Assembly: GCA_902529115.1 (NCBI GenBank)
Contig: CABZVB010000014.1
Span: 1-50,122, forward strand
Direction of reading: 5' to 3'
DNA: 50,122 nt
DNA from: an uncultured Balneola sp.
GTDB taxonomy: Bacteria > Bacteroidota > Rhodothermia > Balneolales > Balneolaceae
This document shows, in pieces, positions 25,828-34,804 of the stretch. The translations under genes were made by a program, and so were the position numbers. Each line of letters starts with the position of its first letter. The stretch's first letter is position 1. The notes below the pieces were generated by a model, which worked only from the letters and a program-made list of their open reading frames with translations, made no database searches and was not told the origin of the DNA.

Positions 25828-28800
25828 ATGTCACCATCGTTCAAAGAAATAAAAACCTTAAGTTATCCAAATGCTGAAATTGACATTCTAAAAGAATGGA
25901 AAGAAAAGCAAGTTTTTAAAAAAAGTATAAGCAGTCGTAGCGAAGGAATCCCGTTCAACTTTTATGAGGGCCCACCTACTGCCAATGGTAAACCAGGTAT
26001 CCACCATGTTATGGCCCGGACTGTTAAGGATTTATTTTGTCGATATAAAACATTAAAAGGTTATAAGGTTGAACGAAAAGCTGGTTGGGATACTCATGGG
26101 TTACCTGTAGAAATAGAAGTTGAAAAAGCCCTTGGCCTGGCAGGAAGATCTCAGGTAGAGGAATATGGGATTGCCAAATACAATGCAGAATGCAGGTCAA
26201 GTGTATTAAAGTACAAAGATTTGTGGGATGAATTAACCGATCGAATGGGTTATTGGGTAGATCAAGAAAATCCATATATCACTTTTGAAAATGATTACAT
26301 AGAATCTATTTGGTGGGCGCTCAGTGAACTATATAAAAAAGGACTATTGTATAAAGGATATAAAATACAATGGTATTCACCAGGTAATGGAACGGTACTT
26401 TCTTCTCATGAGGTCAGCTTAGGATATAAAAATACTCAAGACCCTAGTATCTATGTTATGTTTCGGAAAACAGATGAGGAAAAAACTTATTACTTAGCAT
26501 GGACCACTACCCCTTGGACAACAATTTCAAATATGGCTTTAACCATTAATCCTAAATTAGATTACGTTAAACTGGCTCATGATCACAATAATTATATTGT
26601 TGCTAAAGATTGTGTTGAGCGGGTATTTGGTAAAGAAGTTACAATTATAGAAGAGTTTAAAGGGAAAGAGTTACTGGGCAATAAATATTTACCAATTTTT
26701 GATTATGCCCTACAAGAGTATGACATTGAACAGGCCTGGAAGATTATACCTGCAAGTTACGTAACCATCGATGATGGTACAGGCATAGTACACACTGCTC
26801 CAGCGTATGGCGCGGATGATTATGATGCCTGCGTTAAAGCAAAGATACCAATGTTTAACCCAATTGATCGAGATGGATATTTCACAGATCAGGTTCCAGA
26901 ATTTAGGGGACAATGGTTCAAAGAGGCCGACAAAGGGATAGTAAAAGCTATTAAAAAGAAAGGGCATATGTTTCGTCATGAGACGTTTGAACATAATTAC
27001 CCATTCGACTGGCGTAAAGGTACACCATTGATGAGTTACCCAGTTGAATCTTGGTTCATTAAAACTACTGCTGTAAAAGATCGTATGGTTGACCTTAATA
27101 AAACTATTAATTGGAAACCAAGTAGTACAGGTACAGGAAGGTTTGGGACATGGCTAGAAAATAATGTGGATTGGGCTATATCAAGGCAACGGTACTGGGG
27201 TACACCTCTACCTATTTGGCAAAGCGACAAAAATTCAGATGTATTTGAATGTATTGGTAGTGTGTCTGAGCTAAAAATGAAGGCTGGAATACCAGAGGAT
27301 ACCGAAATTGATCTACATCGCCCATACATTGATGAATTAACATGGCCGGCACCAGGCGGCGGGACTATGCGACGTGTACCTGATTTGTTAGATGTGTGGT
27401 TCGATTCTGGATCAATGCCTTTTGCACAATGGCATTATCCAATAGAAACCCAGGCAGATTTTAAAGACCGTTTCCCTGCTGACTTTATAGCTGAGGGTGT
27501 GGATCAAACCCGTGGCTGGTTTTACACTTTACACGCTCTAGGAACCATGCTTTTTGATCAAGTTGCTTATAAAAATGTGGTATCAAATGGTCTTGTACTC
27601 GATAAGAATGGCGAGAAAATGAGTAAGTCTAAGGGGAATGCAGTTGATCCATTCGAAATTTTGAAAACATATGGTGCGGATACAACTCGATGGTATATGA
27701 TGAGTAATTCTTCTCCTTGGGATAACTTGAAATTTAGCGAGGATGGACTAAAGGAAACACAGAGAAAATTCTTTAATACCTTGGTGAATACTTATTCATT
27801 TTTTGCCATGTACGCAAATATTGATGGGTTTAACGCCAACACTTCTCATATTCCTGTGCCCGATAGACCAGAGATTGATAGGTGGATCATTTCACGACTT
27901 AATACTACGATTAAACAGGTAGAAGAGTACTTTGACGCATATGAACCAACAAGGGCAGCAAGACAAATGGAGACTTTTGTAGAAGAACTAAGTAACTGGT
28001 ATGTTCGCAGAAACAGACGTCGTTTTTGGAAATCAGGAACTACATTGGATAAAACAGCTGCTTATCAAACACTGCATGAGTGTTTGTTAAGTATGAGTCA
28101 GTTAATGAGCCCTATCGCCCCATTTATAAGTGAATGGTTATATCAGCGTTTAATTAATACCATGCCAGCTTACGAAGAGTCTGTTCACTTATCATTTTTC
28201 CCAACAGTAGAAGAGACTGCAATTTTACCAGCATTAGAACATAAAATGGAACGAGCAAGACTTATTTCAGCCATTGTATTACGTATTCGAAATCAAATTG
28301 ATTTAAATGTTCGTCAACCATTAGCAAGAATTATTTTACCCATCAAAGATGAAGTAGAACGAGATGCGATATTATCGGTGCAGCATATCATTCTAGAAGA
28401 AGTAAATGTAAAAGAAATTCAATTTGTTGACGATGATTCTGGGATTGTTAATAAATCAGCAAAACCTAATTATCCGCTGTTAGGAAAAAAATTAGGACCC
28501 AATATGAAAGCAGTAGCTAGCCAAGTACAGTTATTTAGTACCGAGCAAATTACTGAATATGAACGTTTAGGTAGGATAAAAGTTCGTCTAGATGATGGTA
28601 CCCAGATCGTTTTGGTAGAAAATGAAATCGATATCATTCGTACGGGATTAGAAGGTTGGCAAGTGGAAACAGAACTAGGCCTTAGCGTTGCAGTTGATAC
28701 TGAACTTAGTGAAGAACTTCAAAAAGAAGGTTTAGCACGAGAATTTGTAAATAGAGTGCAAAATATGCGAAAAGAAGCTAACTTTAATGTGACGGATCGG

Positions 28801-28980
28801 ATTGTAACCGGAGTACAAGCAAATGAAAATTTAGCTTCTGCTATAAACTATATGACAGAATATATTCAACAAGAAACCTTATCAGAGAGCCTAGAGCTAG
28901 AAGAATTAAAGGTTTCAGATTATTTAAAATCATGGGAAATAGGAGATGAAGAATGTATAATCTCTATCCGTAGAACCTAA
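25828..28980 (+). CDS. ileS: Isoleucyl-tRNA synthetase with GIHH active-site signature
   Basis: This 1,050-residue class I enzyme charges tRNA-Ile. The N-terminal signature normally written HxGH reads GIHH (G57-H60, in ANGKPGIHHVMA). The KMSKS loop is intact (K597-S601). 'AWTTTPWTT' (about 225) belongs to the CP1 editing domain and 'WDTHGLPVEIEVEK' follows the signature. The long C-terminal part resembles the eukaryote-like type 2 IleRS, which is insensitive to mupirocin. The swapped GxHH form is, to my knowledge, linked to very high mupirocin resistance. No T-box-like leader is visible upstream. It is followed 13 bases later by a DksA-like gene. Confidence 0.95.
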   Translation: MSPSFKEIKTLSYPNAEIDILKEWKEKQVFKKSISSRSEGIPFNFYEGPPTANGKPGIHHVMARTVKDLFCRYKTLKGYKVERKAGWDTHGLPVEIEVEKALGLAGRSQVEEYGIAKYNAECRSSVLKYKDLWDELTDRMGYWVDQENPYITFENDYIESIWWALSELYKKGLLYKGYKIQWYSPGNGTVLSSHEVSLGYKNTQDPSIYVMFRKTDEEKTYYLAWTTTPWTTISNMALTINPKLDYVKLAHDHNNYIVAKDCVERVFGKEVTIIEEFKGKELLGNKYLPIFDYALQEYDIEQAWKIIPASYVTIDDGTGIVHTAPAYGADDYDACVKAKIPMFNPIDRDGYFTDQVPEFRGQWFKEADKGIVKAIKKKGHMFRHETFEHNYPFDWRKGTPLMSYPVESWFIKTTAVKDRMVDLNKTINWKPSSTGTGRFGTWLENNVDWAISRQRYWGTPLPIWQSDKNSDVFECIGSVSELKMKAGIPEDTEIDLHRPYIDELTWPAPGGGTMRRVPDLLDVWFDSGSMPFAQWHYPIETQADFKDRFPADFIAEGVDQTRGWFYTLHALGTMLFDQVAYKNVVSNGLVLDKNGEKMSKSKGNAVDPFEILKTYGADTTRWYMMSNSSPWDNLKFSEDGLKETQRKFFNTLVNTYSFFAMYANIDGFNANTSHIPVPDRPEIDRWIISRLNTTIKQVEEYFDAYEPTRAARQMETFVEELSNWYVRRNRRRFWKSGTTLDKTAAYQTLHECLLSMSQLMSPIAPFISEWLYQRLINTMPAYEESVHLSFFPTVEETAILPALEHKMERARLISAIVLRIRNQIDLNVRQPLARIILPIKDEVERDAILSVQHIILEEVNVKEIQFVDDDSGIVNKSAKPNYPLLGKKLGPNMKAVASQVQLFSTEQITEYERLGRIKVRLDDGTQIVLVENEIDIIRTGLEGWQVETELGLSVAVDTELSEELQKEGLAREFVNRVQNMRKEANFNVTDRIVTGVQANENLASAINYMTEYIQQETLSESLELEELKVSDYLKSWEIGDEECIISIRRT

Positions 28981-28993
28981 TTAATCGAATAAC

Positions 28994-29395
28994 ATGGCAA
29001 AAAAAGATTCCAACAATGAAAAGCGTATCTCTCCGTATACAGATGAAGAATTGGAGTATTTTAGAGGGATAATTCTAAAAAAACGAGAAGCTGCAGAAGA
29101 AGAATTTGAAGCTCTTCAGAAGACGCTGAGGGATAATATGGAAAACAGTTCGGATGAGTCTGCATATTCTTTTCATATGGCAGATGCTGGTACTGATGCC
29201 CAGGAAAGAGAGAAAACCTATATGCTGTTTAACAGAACTCGTAAGTTCATTAAATATTTGGACGACGCCATGAAGCGCATAGAAAACAAAACTTATGGGA
29301 TTTGTAAAGTTACAGGTAAAAAAATAGCCAAAGGTCGTTTAGAGGCGGTACCTCACACTCAATTGAGTATTGATGCCAAGCTTAAACGACGTTAG
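28994..29395 (+). CDS. TraR/DksA-family protein lacking zinc-finger cysteines
   Basis: This 133-residue protein has the DksA-like coiled coil (about 15-95) and C-terminal globular part. 'MADAGTDAQEREKTYMLFNR' (about 62-81) and 'YGICKVTGKKIAKGRLEAVP' (about 101-120) match the family. Of the four zinc cysteines only one remains (YGIC), so the finger is held without zinc. Members bind the RNA polymerase secondary channel and may cooperate with ppGpp. It lies between ileS and lspA, a common neighbourhood in this phylum, and is likely cotranscribed with both. Confidence 0.88.
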   Translation: MAKKDSNNEKRISPYTDEELEYFRGIILKKREAAEEEFEALQKTLRDNMENSSDESAYSFHMADAGTDAQEREKTYMLFNRTRKFIKYLDDAMKRIENKTYGICKVTGKKIAKGRLEAVPHTQLSIDAKLKRR

Positions 29396-29435
29396 ATAAG
29401 CCCTTTTTAGCTCGCCATAAACGCCTTTAGACGAT

Positions 29436-30020
29436 TTGTCAAAATACACGAACATAAAACTATTCACCCTTTTAACACCTGCTGTTGTAGTAATTGCTTT
29501 TGACCAATACACTAAATGGCTAATACGCACGTCACCAGATTTGCATCGATTGGAAATTTTTGAGGGTTGGTTGGAATTTTATTACATCCAAAATTCAGGT
29601 ATGGCTATGGGTATAGATATATTACCAACCCATGTGATTAGTATGATTTCTATTACGGCCACTATTGGAATATTTGCTTATCTACTTTGGACGTTAGAAC
29701 ACGCTGGCTTAGGATATCTATTTTTTATGGGCTTGGTTTTAGGTGGGGCATTAGGCAACATAACAGATCGCTTGATCATGGGGTATATCGAGGGTTATGG
29801 CGGATTATTAGACGGGCATGTAGTTGATTTTATTTATTTCAGTCTCCGAATAAATGATTGGACGGTCTTTCCATACGTCTTTAATGTTGCTGACATGGCA
29901 ATTTCAATTTCCATCATAACCTTGCTCATTTTTGGTAAATATCTATTACCTGAGGAACCGCCATCAGGCTCTAAAGATATCATAGAACAAGAAGGTGCTG
30001 CTAAAGAGCAAACCAATTAA
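29436..30020 (+). CDS. lspA: Lipoprotein signal peptidase (signal peptidase II)
   Basis: This 194-residue inner-membrane aspartyl protease removes signal peptides from prolipoproteins. It has four transmembrane segments, 'FDQYTKWLI' after the first, and the two catalytic aspartates in NITDRLIMG and FNVADMAIS. The only plausible start is TTG at 29436: an in-frame TAA lies 16-18 bases upstream and the next ATG would remove the first membrane segment. A polar tail of about 25 residues follows the last helix. The lipoproteins in this window (DUF4292-like, GH5, 33409 gene) would be substrates. Confidence 0.93.
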   Translation: MSKYTNIKLFTLLTPAVVVIAFDQYTKWLIRTSPDLHRLEIFEGWLEFYYIQNSGMAMGIDILPTHVISMISITATIGIFAYLLWTLEHAGLGYLFFMGLVLGGALGNITDRLIMGYIEGYGGLLDGHVVDFIYFSLRINDWTVFPYVFNVADMAISISIITLLIFGKYLLPEEPPSGSKDIIEQEGAAKEQTN

Positions 30021-30088
30021 TCAAAGAAGTACAATCTGCTATTGCAAAGGTACTGCTGTTAGACGAGCATATTTACTAGAATTAACTT

Positions 30089-31255
30089 TTATTGTTGAGA
30101 TAAGGCTTTTTCAGAATGAATGGGTACTTGCTCTACTATTTCTAGTCCAAAACTTTTAATACCTATCCGCTTAACTGGATTGTTCGTCAATAAACGGAGT
30201 TTTGTAACGTCTAAGGCTTGTAAAATTTGCGCACCAATTCCATAATCTCGGGTATCGCTTTTTTTTGGATTGTTATCCATATCTACTTCTGAATCCTTTA
30301 AGGGCCCTTCTTGCATCTCTTTTAGCGTTTGTAACTGGTTCATTAAAATTGATCCTCTTTGATTTCGATTCATATACAATACAACGCCCTGCCCTTCTTC
30401 CTCTACCTGCGCCATAGCACTGTGAAGTACATCGCCGGATTGTTTATTGCGACTTCCAAATATGTCGCCAATAAGATCGGATGAATGAACCCGGGTTAAT
30501 ATAGGTTCACCCGCATTCCAGGTGCCTTTAGTTAGGGCTAAATGTATATCTCCAGTCATGGATTCTTGAAAAGCATAAAGGGTAAAATCACCGTATACCG
30601 TAGGCATATCCATTTGCATTACCTCATGAACCAAACTTTCGGTTTTATTTCGATAGGCAATCAAATCCTTTATAGTAATGAAAGTCAACCCATAATCTTT
30701 TGCCATTTTAGCTAACTCAGGTACACGTGCCATCTCCCCATCTTCTCGCATTATTTCGCAAATAATCCCCACTGGTTTTAAGCCTGCTAGTTTAGCTAAA
30801 TCCAAAGCGGCTTCGGTATGCCCTGCTCTTCTTAAAACCCCACCTTCAACTCCAAGGAGTGGGAAAATATGACCTGGTCGCCGAAAGTCAGTAGATTTAG
30901 AATCAGGATTGGTCAGCTCTCGAATAGTATTGGCTCTATCTGCTGCAGAAATACCAGTAGTAGTTAATTTTTTATGGTCAATCGATATAGTAAAATTAGC
31001 CTCATCTGGGTCTGCGCCATCGATTACCATATGGTTAAGTTTAAAGCGTTTTGCTATTTCCTTATTCACAGGTGCACATACTAATCCGCGTCCTTGGGTG
31101 ACCATAAAATTAATGGCTTCGGTGTTGACCATCTCACCAGCCATCAGGAAATCCCCCTCATTTTCACGGTCCTCATCGTCAACAACTATGATCATCTTAC
31201 CTTCCCGTATATCGCGTATAGCTTCAGGTATGGTATTGAAGTGGATTTCTTGCAT
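30089..31255 (-). CDS. ribB: 3,4-dihydroxy-2-butanone-4-phosphate synthase fused to a degenerate GTP cyclohydrolase II domain
   Basis: This 388-residue protein makes the four-carbon precursor of riboflavin from ribulose 5-phosphate. The RibB half (about 1-205) has the acidic loop VVDDEDRENEGDFLM and the RRAGHTEAALDLA motif. The RibA-like half (about 210-388) has lost the three zinc cysteines: HSECLTGD reads HSSDLIGD, and RCDCG reads RNKQSG. The conserved EGR after the 'LLY' strand is also gone. It is therefore unlikely to open GTP, and a separate ribA should exist elsewhere. Loss of this site is, as I recall, common in flavobacterial homologues. No FMN riboswitch is seen upstream. Confidence 0.9.
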   Translation of the reverse strand: MQEIHFNTIPEAIRDIREGKMIIVVDDEDRENEGDFLMAGEMVNTEAINFMVTQGRGLVCAPVNKEIAKRFKLNHMVIDGADPDEANFTISIDHKKLTTTGISAADRANTIRELTNPDSKSTDFRRPGHIFPLLGVEGGVLRRAGHTEAALDLAKLAGLKPVGIICEIMREDGEMARVPELAKMAKDYGLTFITIKDLIAYRNKTESLVHEVMQMDMPTVYGDFTLYAFQESMTGDIHLALTKGTWNAGEPILTRVHSSDLIGDIFGSRNKQSGDVLHSAMAQVEEEGQGVVLYMNRNQRGSILMNQLQTLKEMQEGPLKDSEVDMDNNPKKSDTRDYGIGAQILQALDVTKLRLLTNNPVKRIGIKSFGLEIVEQVPIHSEKALSQQ

Positions 31256-31341
31256 AAAGATATGATAACTAGACTTATAAAAGACTCATGTAAGTTCAAA
31301 TAACTAACCCTAAATGGAATTAGTTCGGAAGGAAGGACTGC

Positions 31342-31659
31342 TTACTTTGATTTATTCGGATTTACATCGCTGATAGCGGTTTTAAGAAAACGTATTTTCA
31401 CATTACTTCCTACATCGACTAGTGCACTATCTTCATCTATTTTGTGTAGTACGCCAATAATTCCTGAGGAGGTGACGATTTTGTCTCCTTTTTTCATGTT
31501 TTCTACTTTTTCTTTTATTTCTTTTTGAGCTTTGCTTTGTGGACGTATAATGAAGAAATAGAACACTAAAAATATCGCCCCAAGAAAAACCAAATTTATA
31601 ATACCAGTGTTTGGGTCTTGAGGATTTCCGGCCATCAAAAAGAATGAAGAACTAAACAT
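31342..31659 (-). CDS. yajC: Preprotein translocase accessory subunit YajC
   Basis: This 105-residue protein has one transmembrane helix (about 22-40, LVFLGAIFLVFYFFIIRPQ) followed directly by the family motif 'RPQSKAQKEIKEK' and a small beta domain with 'MKKGDKIVTSSGIIGVLHKI'. It associates with SecDF/SecYEG in protein export. It stands alone here on the minus strand, upstream of ribB by 86 bases. Confidence 0.95.
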   Translation of the reverse strand: MFSSSFFLMAGNPQDPNTGIINLVFLGAIFLVFYFFIIRPQSKAQKEIKEKVENMKKGDKIVTSSGIIGVLHKIDEDSALVDVGSNVKIRFLKTAISDVNPNKSK

Positions 31660-31816
31660 AAATTAAAATATTATTGATTAATTTTTTTCAAAGATAGGGA
31701 AGCCTGAAACGGGGTACAAATTAGGAGTGTGAGAATTCAGGGTATATTTATGTTAGGTAAAAAAAATCTTTGTCCCTAGTGGGAAAGGTCTTATATTTGA
31801 CATCCTAAAACAAAGG

Positions 31817-31891
31817 GGGCGATTAGCTCAGTTGGTTTAGAGCACCTCGTTTACACCGAGGGGGTCGGGGGTTCGAGTCCCTCATCGCCCA
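31817..31891 (+). tRNA. tRNA-Val (anticodon TAC)
   Basis: The acceptor stem GGGCGAT/ATCGCCC, D arm GCTC/GAGC, anticodon stem CCTCG/CGAGG with loop TTTACAC, and T arm with GTTCGAGT all fold. The anticodon is TAC (Val). The discriminator base is A and CCA is not encoded. The last bases form the left attachment site of a genomic island, and the tRNA remains intact after integration. Confidence 0.96.
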
Positions 31892-31894
31892 CAT
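31882..31894. repeat. Left attachment repeat (attL-like) in the tRNA-Val 3' end
   Basis: TCATCGCCCACAT overlaps the acceptor stem and the three bases after the tRNA. The same 13 bases recur at 41536-41548 beside the integrase gene. Four further bases upstream (GAGT) also match at the same spacing in both copies. Confidence 0.85.
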
Positions 31895-31897
31895 AAT

Positions 31898-31938
31898 AAT
31901 AAAGCTAAGTGATTATATAACAATTACTTAGCTTTATT
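31898..31938 (+). terminator. Terminator downstream of tRNA-Val (island side)
   Basis: Arms AATAAAGCTAAGT (31898-31910) and ACTTAGCTTTATT (31926-31938) pair over 13 bp and can extend by four more pairs into the loop. The palindrome is U-rich on both ends, so it may work in both directions. It lies inside the island, so it presumably replaced the original tRNA terminator after integration. Confidence 0.75.
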
Positions 31939-32067
31939 TATTTATGTTCAGGTAAAACTATGGTGTAACATAACTAACATCATCTCCATCCTTTCAATAA
32001 AGTTTAACCACCTGGGTAAGTTCCCCATTTAGGTTTGTATGATGGGATTAGTGAAATAAGGTGAAAT

Positions 32068-32280
32068 CTAATCTTCAATAGTATAACTTATTTTTCCACT
32101 CTCACACTCGGTTGGTGTTTTCAACTCTAAACAAATAATCCTTACTACTCTTTTTTCTCCTAATCTAAAATCCAAATAGATTGGGTCATTATAGAAAATA
32201 CGAACATCAAGGTTAGTTAGTTTAGTGAATTTTGGGTCTTGCCAGGTATACTTAAAGAATCGTTTAGCTATAGTATTCAT
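32068..32280 (-). CDS. Small protein of unknown function
   Basis: From the ATG at 32280 this is a 70-residue protein, starting four bases after the stop of the excisionase-like gene. A TTG start 18 bases upstream is also possible but would overlap that gene. The sequence is beta-rich with several Lys and Arg, and I do not recognise a family. The pairing with the DNA-binding gene suggests a shared role in the island's maintenance or excision. Confidence 0.5.
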   Translation of the reverse strand: MNTIAKRFFKYTWQDPKFTKLTNLDVRIFYNDPIYLDFRLGEKRVVRIICLELKTPTECESGKISYTIED

Positions 32281-32284
32281 CAAC

Positions 32285-32578
32285 TTAGGGTTTTGCAATT
32301 CTAGCTTTTACTATTCCTCTATTTAGATAAGCTTCAAGATCATCTATATGATATCTAATCGTCTTACCATTTTGACTGAATTGTAATTGCTTAGTATCCC
32401 TTAGATTCTGAAGATGTCGTATAGTACAACTTAAAAAGGTTGAAGCTTCTTTATTAGTAAGCCACTGCTTTCTAGTAGCCTTCCTAATTATTGCTGGAAG
32501 CCTTTCGTCAAGTATCCTAGCGACTACTTTTTCAAGTAATTTTATGAGTTCTTCTTCAGTTGGAATATAGAGTTGCAT
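32285..32578 (-). CDS. Excisionase-like helix-turn-helix protein
   Basis: This 97-residue protein has a helical N-terminus (about 8-38) and a winged helix-turn-helix of the MerR/excisionase type at about 44-90 (WLTNKEASTFLS, then IRYHIDDLEAYL). In Bacteroidota such 'helix-turn-helix domain-containing' proteins often accompany tyrosine recombinases on islands. Here it is the element gene closest to attL, opposite the integrase at attR. A role as directionality factor or regulator is inferred. Confidence 0.75.
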   Translation of the reverse strand: MQLYIPTEEELIKLLEKVVARILDERLPAIIRKATRKQWLTNKEASTFLSCTIRHLQNLRDTKQLQFSQNGKTIRYHIDDLEAYLNRGIVKARIAKP

Positions 32579-32734
32579 AGGGTTTTAGTTTAGTTACCCT
32601 AAAGCTACTCTCAGAAATCTAATTATGACAGGAACAGGCGTTCTTATTTATAGAATAACCAAATATTTCATTGGTTGTAAGTATCTAATGATACCTTTTG
32701 ATTTAAGCTTTTCTATTTTTTGATATAGAATTTT

Positions 32735-33238
32735 TCAATCGACTCGAGTAGCCCAAATTTTTTTCCCTTTTTTAAAATTTATCAAATACAATTCATTAGA
32801 AGTAATAATAACCTCATAAGGGGGCAACCAAAAACTAGTATCAAACTGATCATAACTACTTATTTCCCAAAATGAGTTGTCATACATTTGTAAAATTGCA
32901 CCGTCCTTTAATGAATTTGTGACCATGTTAATACTTCCTTTTTTCAAGCTAACTGTACCACTAATTTTCTGAGTATTAAAATCAGCTCTATTTGAATAAG
33001 CTATTCCAGTACCCTTGGAATCTAAGATTACAATAAAGATTTTGCTTGTCGGCAGAAGGTAATCATAACTATTCTTTAACCATATAGAACCATCCAATAG
33101 AGTAAAGGTATTATCTGTAGTTTTTAAAATAGATCCCTCTGTATAACTGATACTAAATGGATAATCTAAATCTTGAGCATTAATATTTGTATAAAAAAAA
33201 ACTAAACTTAAGATGATTAGAGATGAAAATGATTTCAT
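32735..33238 (-). CDS. Secreted small beta-rich protein with two internal repeats
   Basis: From the ATG at 33238 this is a 167-residue protein with a signal peptide (about 1-21, ending 'INAQ'). Two related halves are visible (about 32-85 and 112-160), each with an 'IL...DN-T/S-F' strand, a YD pair and a hydrophobic strand such as 'VIITSNELYLI'. I do not recognise a named domain. A TTG three codons upstream is an alternative start. It lies alone on the minus strand within the island, divergent from the 33409 lipoprotein gene. Confidence 0.6.
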   Translation of the reverse strand: MKSFSSLIILSLVFFYTNINAQDLDYPFSISYTEGSILKTTDNTFTLLDGSIWLKNSYDYLLPTSKIFIVILDSKGTGIAYSNRADFNTQKISGTVSLKKGSINMVTNSLKDGAILQMYDNSFWEISSYDQFDTSFWLPPYEVIITSNELYLINFKKGKKIWATRVD

Positions 33239-33408
33239 TGATATCAATATAATTTGTTACAAATATCTGAACTTACTTAAAAAGCATCTATATGTACCAT
33301 AAAATCTGCTAAGAGATAGTTACAATCTAATTGTAAGTATCACGTAATTATTTAATAGATATTTTTTTTTATCTATGTCTGACAGTATTAAATAATTTAA
33401 CGCCCATT

Positions 33409-34050
33409 ATGAAAAACTCCTTTTTAGTAACACTATTTACATTATACATGTTCAGTGCTTGTTCTACAATGATACCCATGCAAGCAAATTTAAGTGACCA
33501 AACTCTTCTATTAGCAAAGAATAAAAATTTGAAAGTGAATTATGATATTTCTTCAGAAATCAAGGATGGAGAAATTAAACAACTTTCTTTTTTAAAGAAT
33601 GGATCACAAACAACAAGTGGTTATTTTGAATACAATTCCAGTACTGCCTTTAAAACAATTTGGGAAGAGTACTTTTCTGGTAAATACAATAATTTTTCTA
33701 AAGATACTGTCGAAGTTCAAGTCATTCTGAAAGACATATATCTTAAAACTGAAGCAGGAAATACAATTGGGGGTCAGCTATTAACTGGTAATGTAAGAGT
33801 AAATAATTCCGCAGAAGCAAGTGTATATATTAAGATTATGATTAATGATGAGACATTCGAAAATGAGTTCAAAGTCAATGCCTCTGACTATAATGAATCA
33901 CAAACTTCTACAATCGGAAGTTATACTTATACAACAAATCAGTCAAATCCGATGCAACAAAGAGCGGAACTACTTGAGAGTGCCATAAATAAATCAATAT
34001 TACAGTTTGATAATTTTATGGAGTCAATATTGATGAATATAGATGGTTAG
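33409..34050 (+). CDS. Putative lipoprotein of unknown function
   Basis: This 213-residue protein has a lipoprotein signal with lipobox FSAC (cysteine at about residue 18). The mature part is predicted beta-rich with a helical end, resembling small periplasmic or outer-membrane lipoproteins (LptE/Lpp-like in general plan, not in motif). Its stop lies eight bases after the next gene's start, so the two are translationally coupled. No recognised family. Confidence 0.65.
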   Translation: MKNSFLVTLFTLYMFSACSTMIPMQANLSDQTLLLAKNKNLKVNYDISSEIKDGEIKQLSFLKNGSQTTSGYFEYNSSTAFKTIWEEYFSGKYNNFSKDTVEVQVILKDIYLKTEAGNTIGGQLLTGNVRVNNSAEASVYIKIMINDETFENEFKVNASDYNESQTSTIGSYTYTTNQSNPMQQRAELLESAINKSILQFDNFMESILMNIDG

Positions 34051-34603
34051 TAGATCACTTATAGTCGCTTTATTAATTTCTATTTTTTCAATTAGTAGTT
34101 TGAATGCTCAAAATTTGATTTGGGATATCAATGCATCTGTAATTAATGGTTTTAGTGTTGATTTGATGATTACTAATTATCAAAAAAACTCATCCGTAGG
34201 GATAGGTTATTCATTTGTTGGTTATCTGCCTGAAGGTAAAAATTATAGTAATTCAATTAGTGAGATTACATACAGTGATGACATACAATCAATACAGAGT
34301 AATACAAATATACTTGAACTGAAGTACGGTCAATTAGTTAAGCAAAATTTAATGCCTTTTGCTCTAATTGGAATTGGCTGGAAAAATGAAATACAACAAA
34401 GATATGATGACTCGCATATTCTTGATGTATCAGGTAAATATTATATTTCAAAATTGGATGAAGTACGTTTTAATTTAGGTTTCGGTATACGACAAAGAAT
34501 AGTTGTTCGAGAAAAAAATTACTTTAGTTTTGGCATAGAGAGTAGCTATTTAAAACCATTTTGTATTAGTATTGGTATCAGCTTGTCACAAATTCCGTCA
34601 TAA
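34043..34603 (+). CDS. Small outer-membrane beta-barrel-like protein
   Basis: This 186-residue protein begins with a signal peptide (about 1-22, ending 'LNAQ'). The rest shows alternating strands with Gly/aromatic pattern (SVGIGYSFVGYL, PFALIGIGWK, VRFNLGFGIRQR, ISIGISL) like a small eight-stranded barrel. It overlaps the 33409 lipoprotein gene by eight bases, so the pair probably acts together at the outer membrane. Function unknown. Confidence 0.6.
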   Translation: MVSRSLIVALLISIFSISSLNAQNLIWDINASVINGFSVDLMITNYQKNSSVGIGYSFVGYLPEGKNYSNSISEITYSDDIQSIQSNTNILELKYGQLVKQNLMPFALIGIGWKNEIQQRYDDSHILDVSGKYYISKLDEVRFNLGFGIRQRIVVREKNYFSFGIESSYLKPFCISIGISLSQIPS

Positions 34604-34701
34604 CTTTTTCTACAGATATACCATGTTTTGACATTCTACATCACGAAAAAGCTCAACTCAAACCATTCAGATCTGCTTAACCCAAACATTAAAATACAGG
34701 C

Positions 34702-34744
34702 TTGTAAGTATTTTGTAACTATTTGTAGCTATTTTGTAGATAAT
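34702..34744 (+). repeat. Four helically phased TTGTA direct repeats
   Basis: TTGTA occurs at 34702, 34713, 34723 and 34734, each followed by a variable pair and TA, with a period of 10-11 bases. This puts all copies on the same face of the DNA. The array ends 60 bases before the start of the 34805 gene and lies downstream of the 34043 gene. It may be an operator with several protomer sites. No palindrome or RNA hairpin accounts for it. Confidence 0.45.
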
Positions 34745-34804
34745 TATAAAATAAGTGTATGTATAGTATATGTAGTTGATACTATTTTGCTTTATTAGCC
34801 TATT

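Noticed and set aside
31256-31341. FMN riboswitch between ribB and yajC
   Set aside because: The space is too short and lacks the conserved FMN-binding core.
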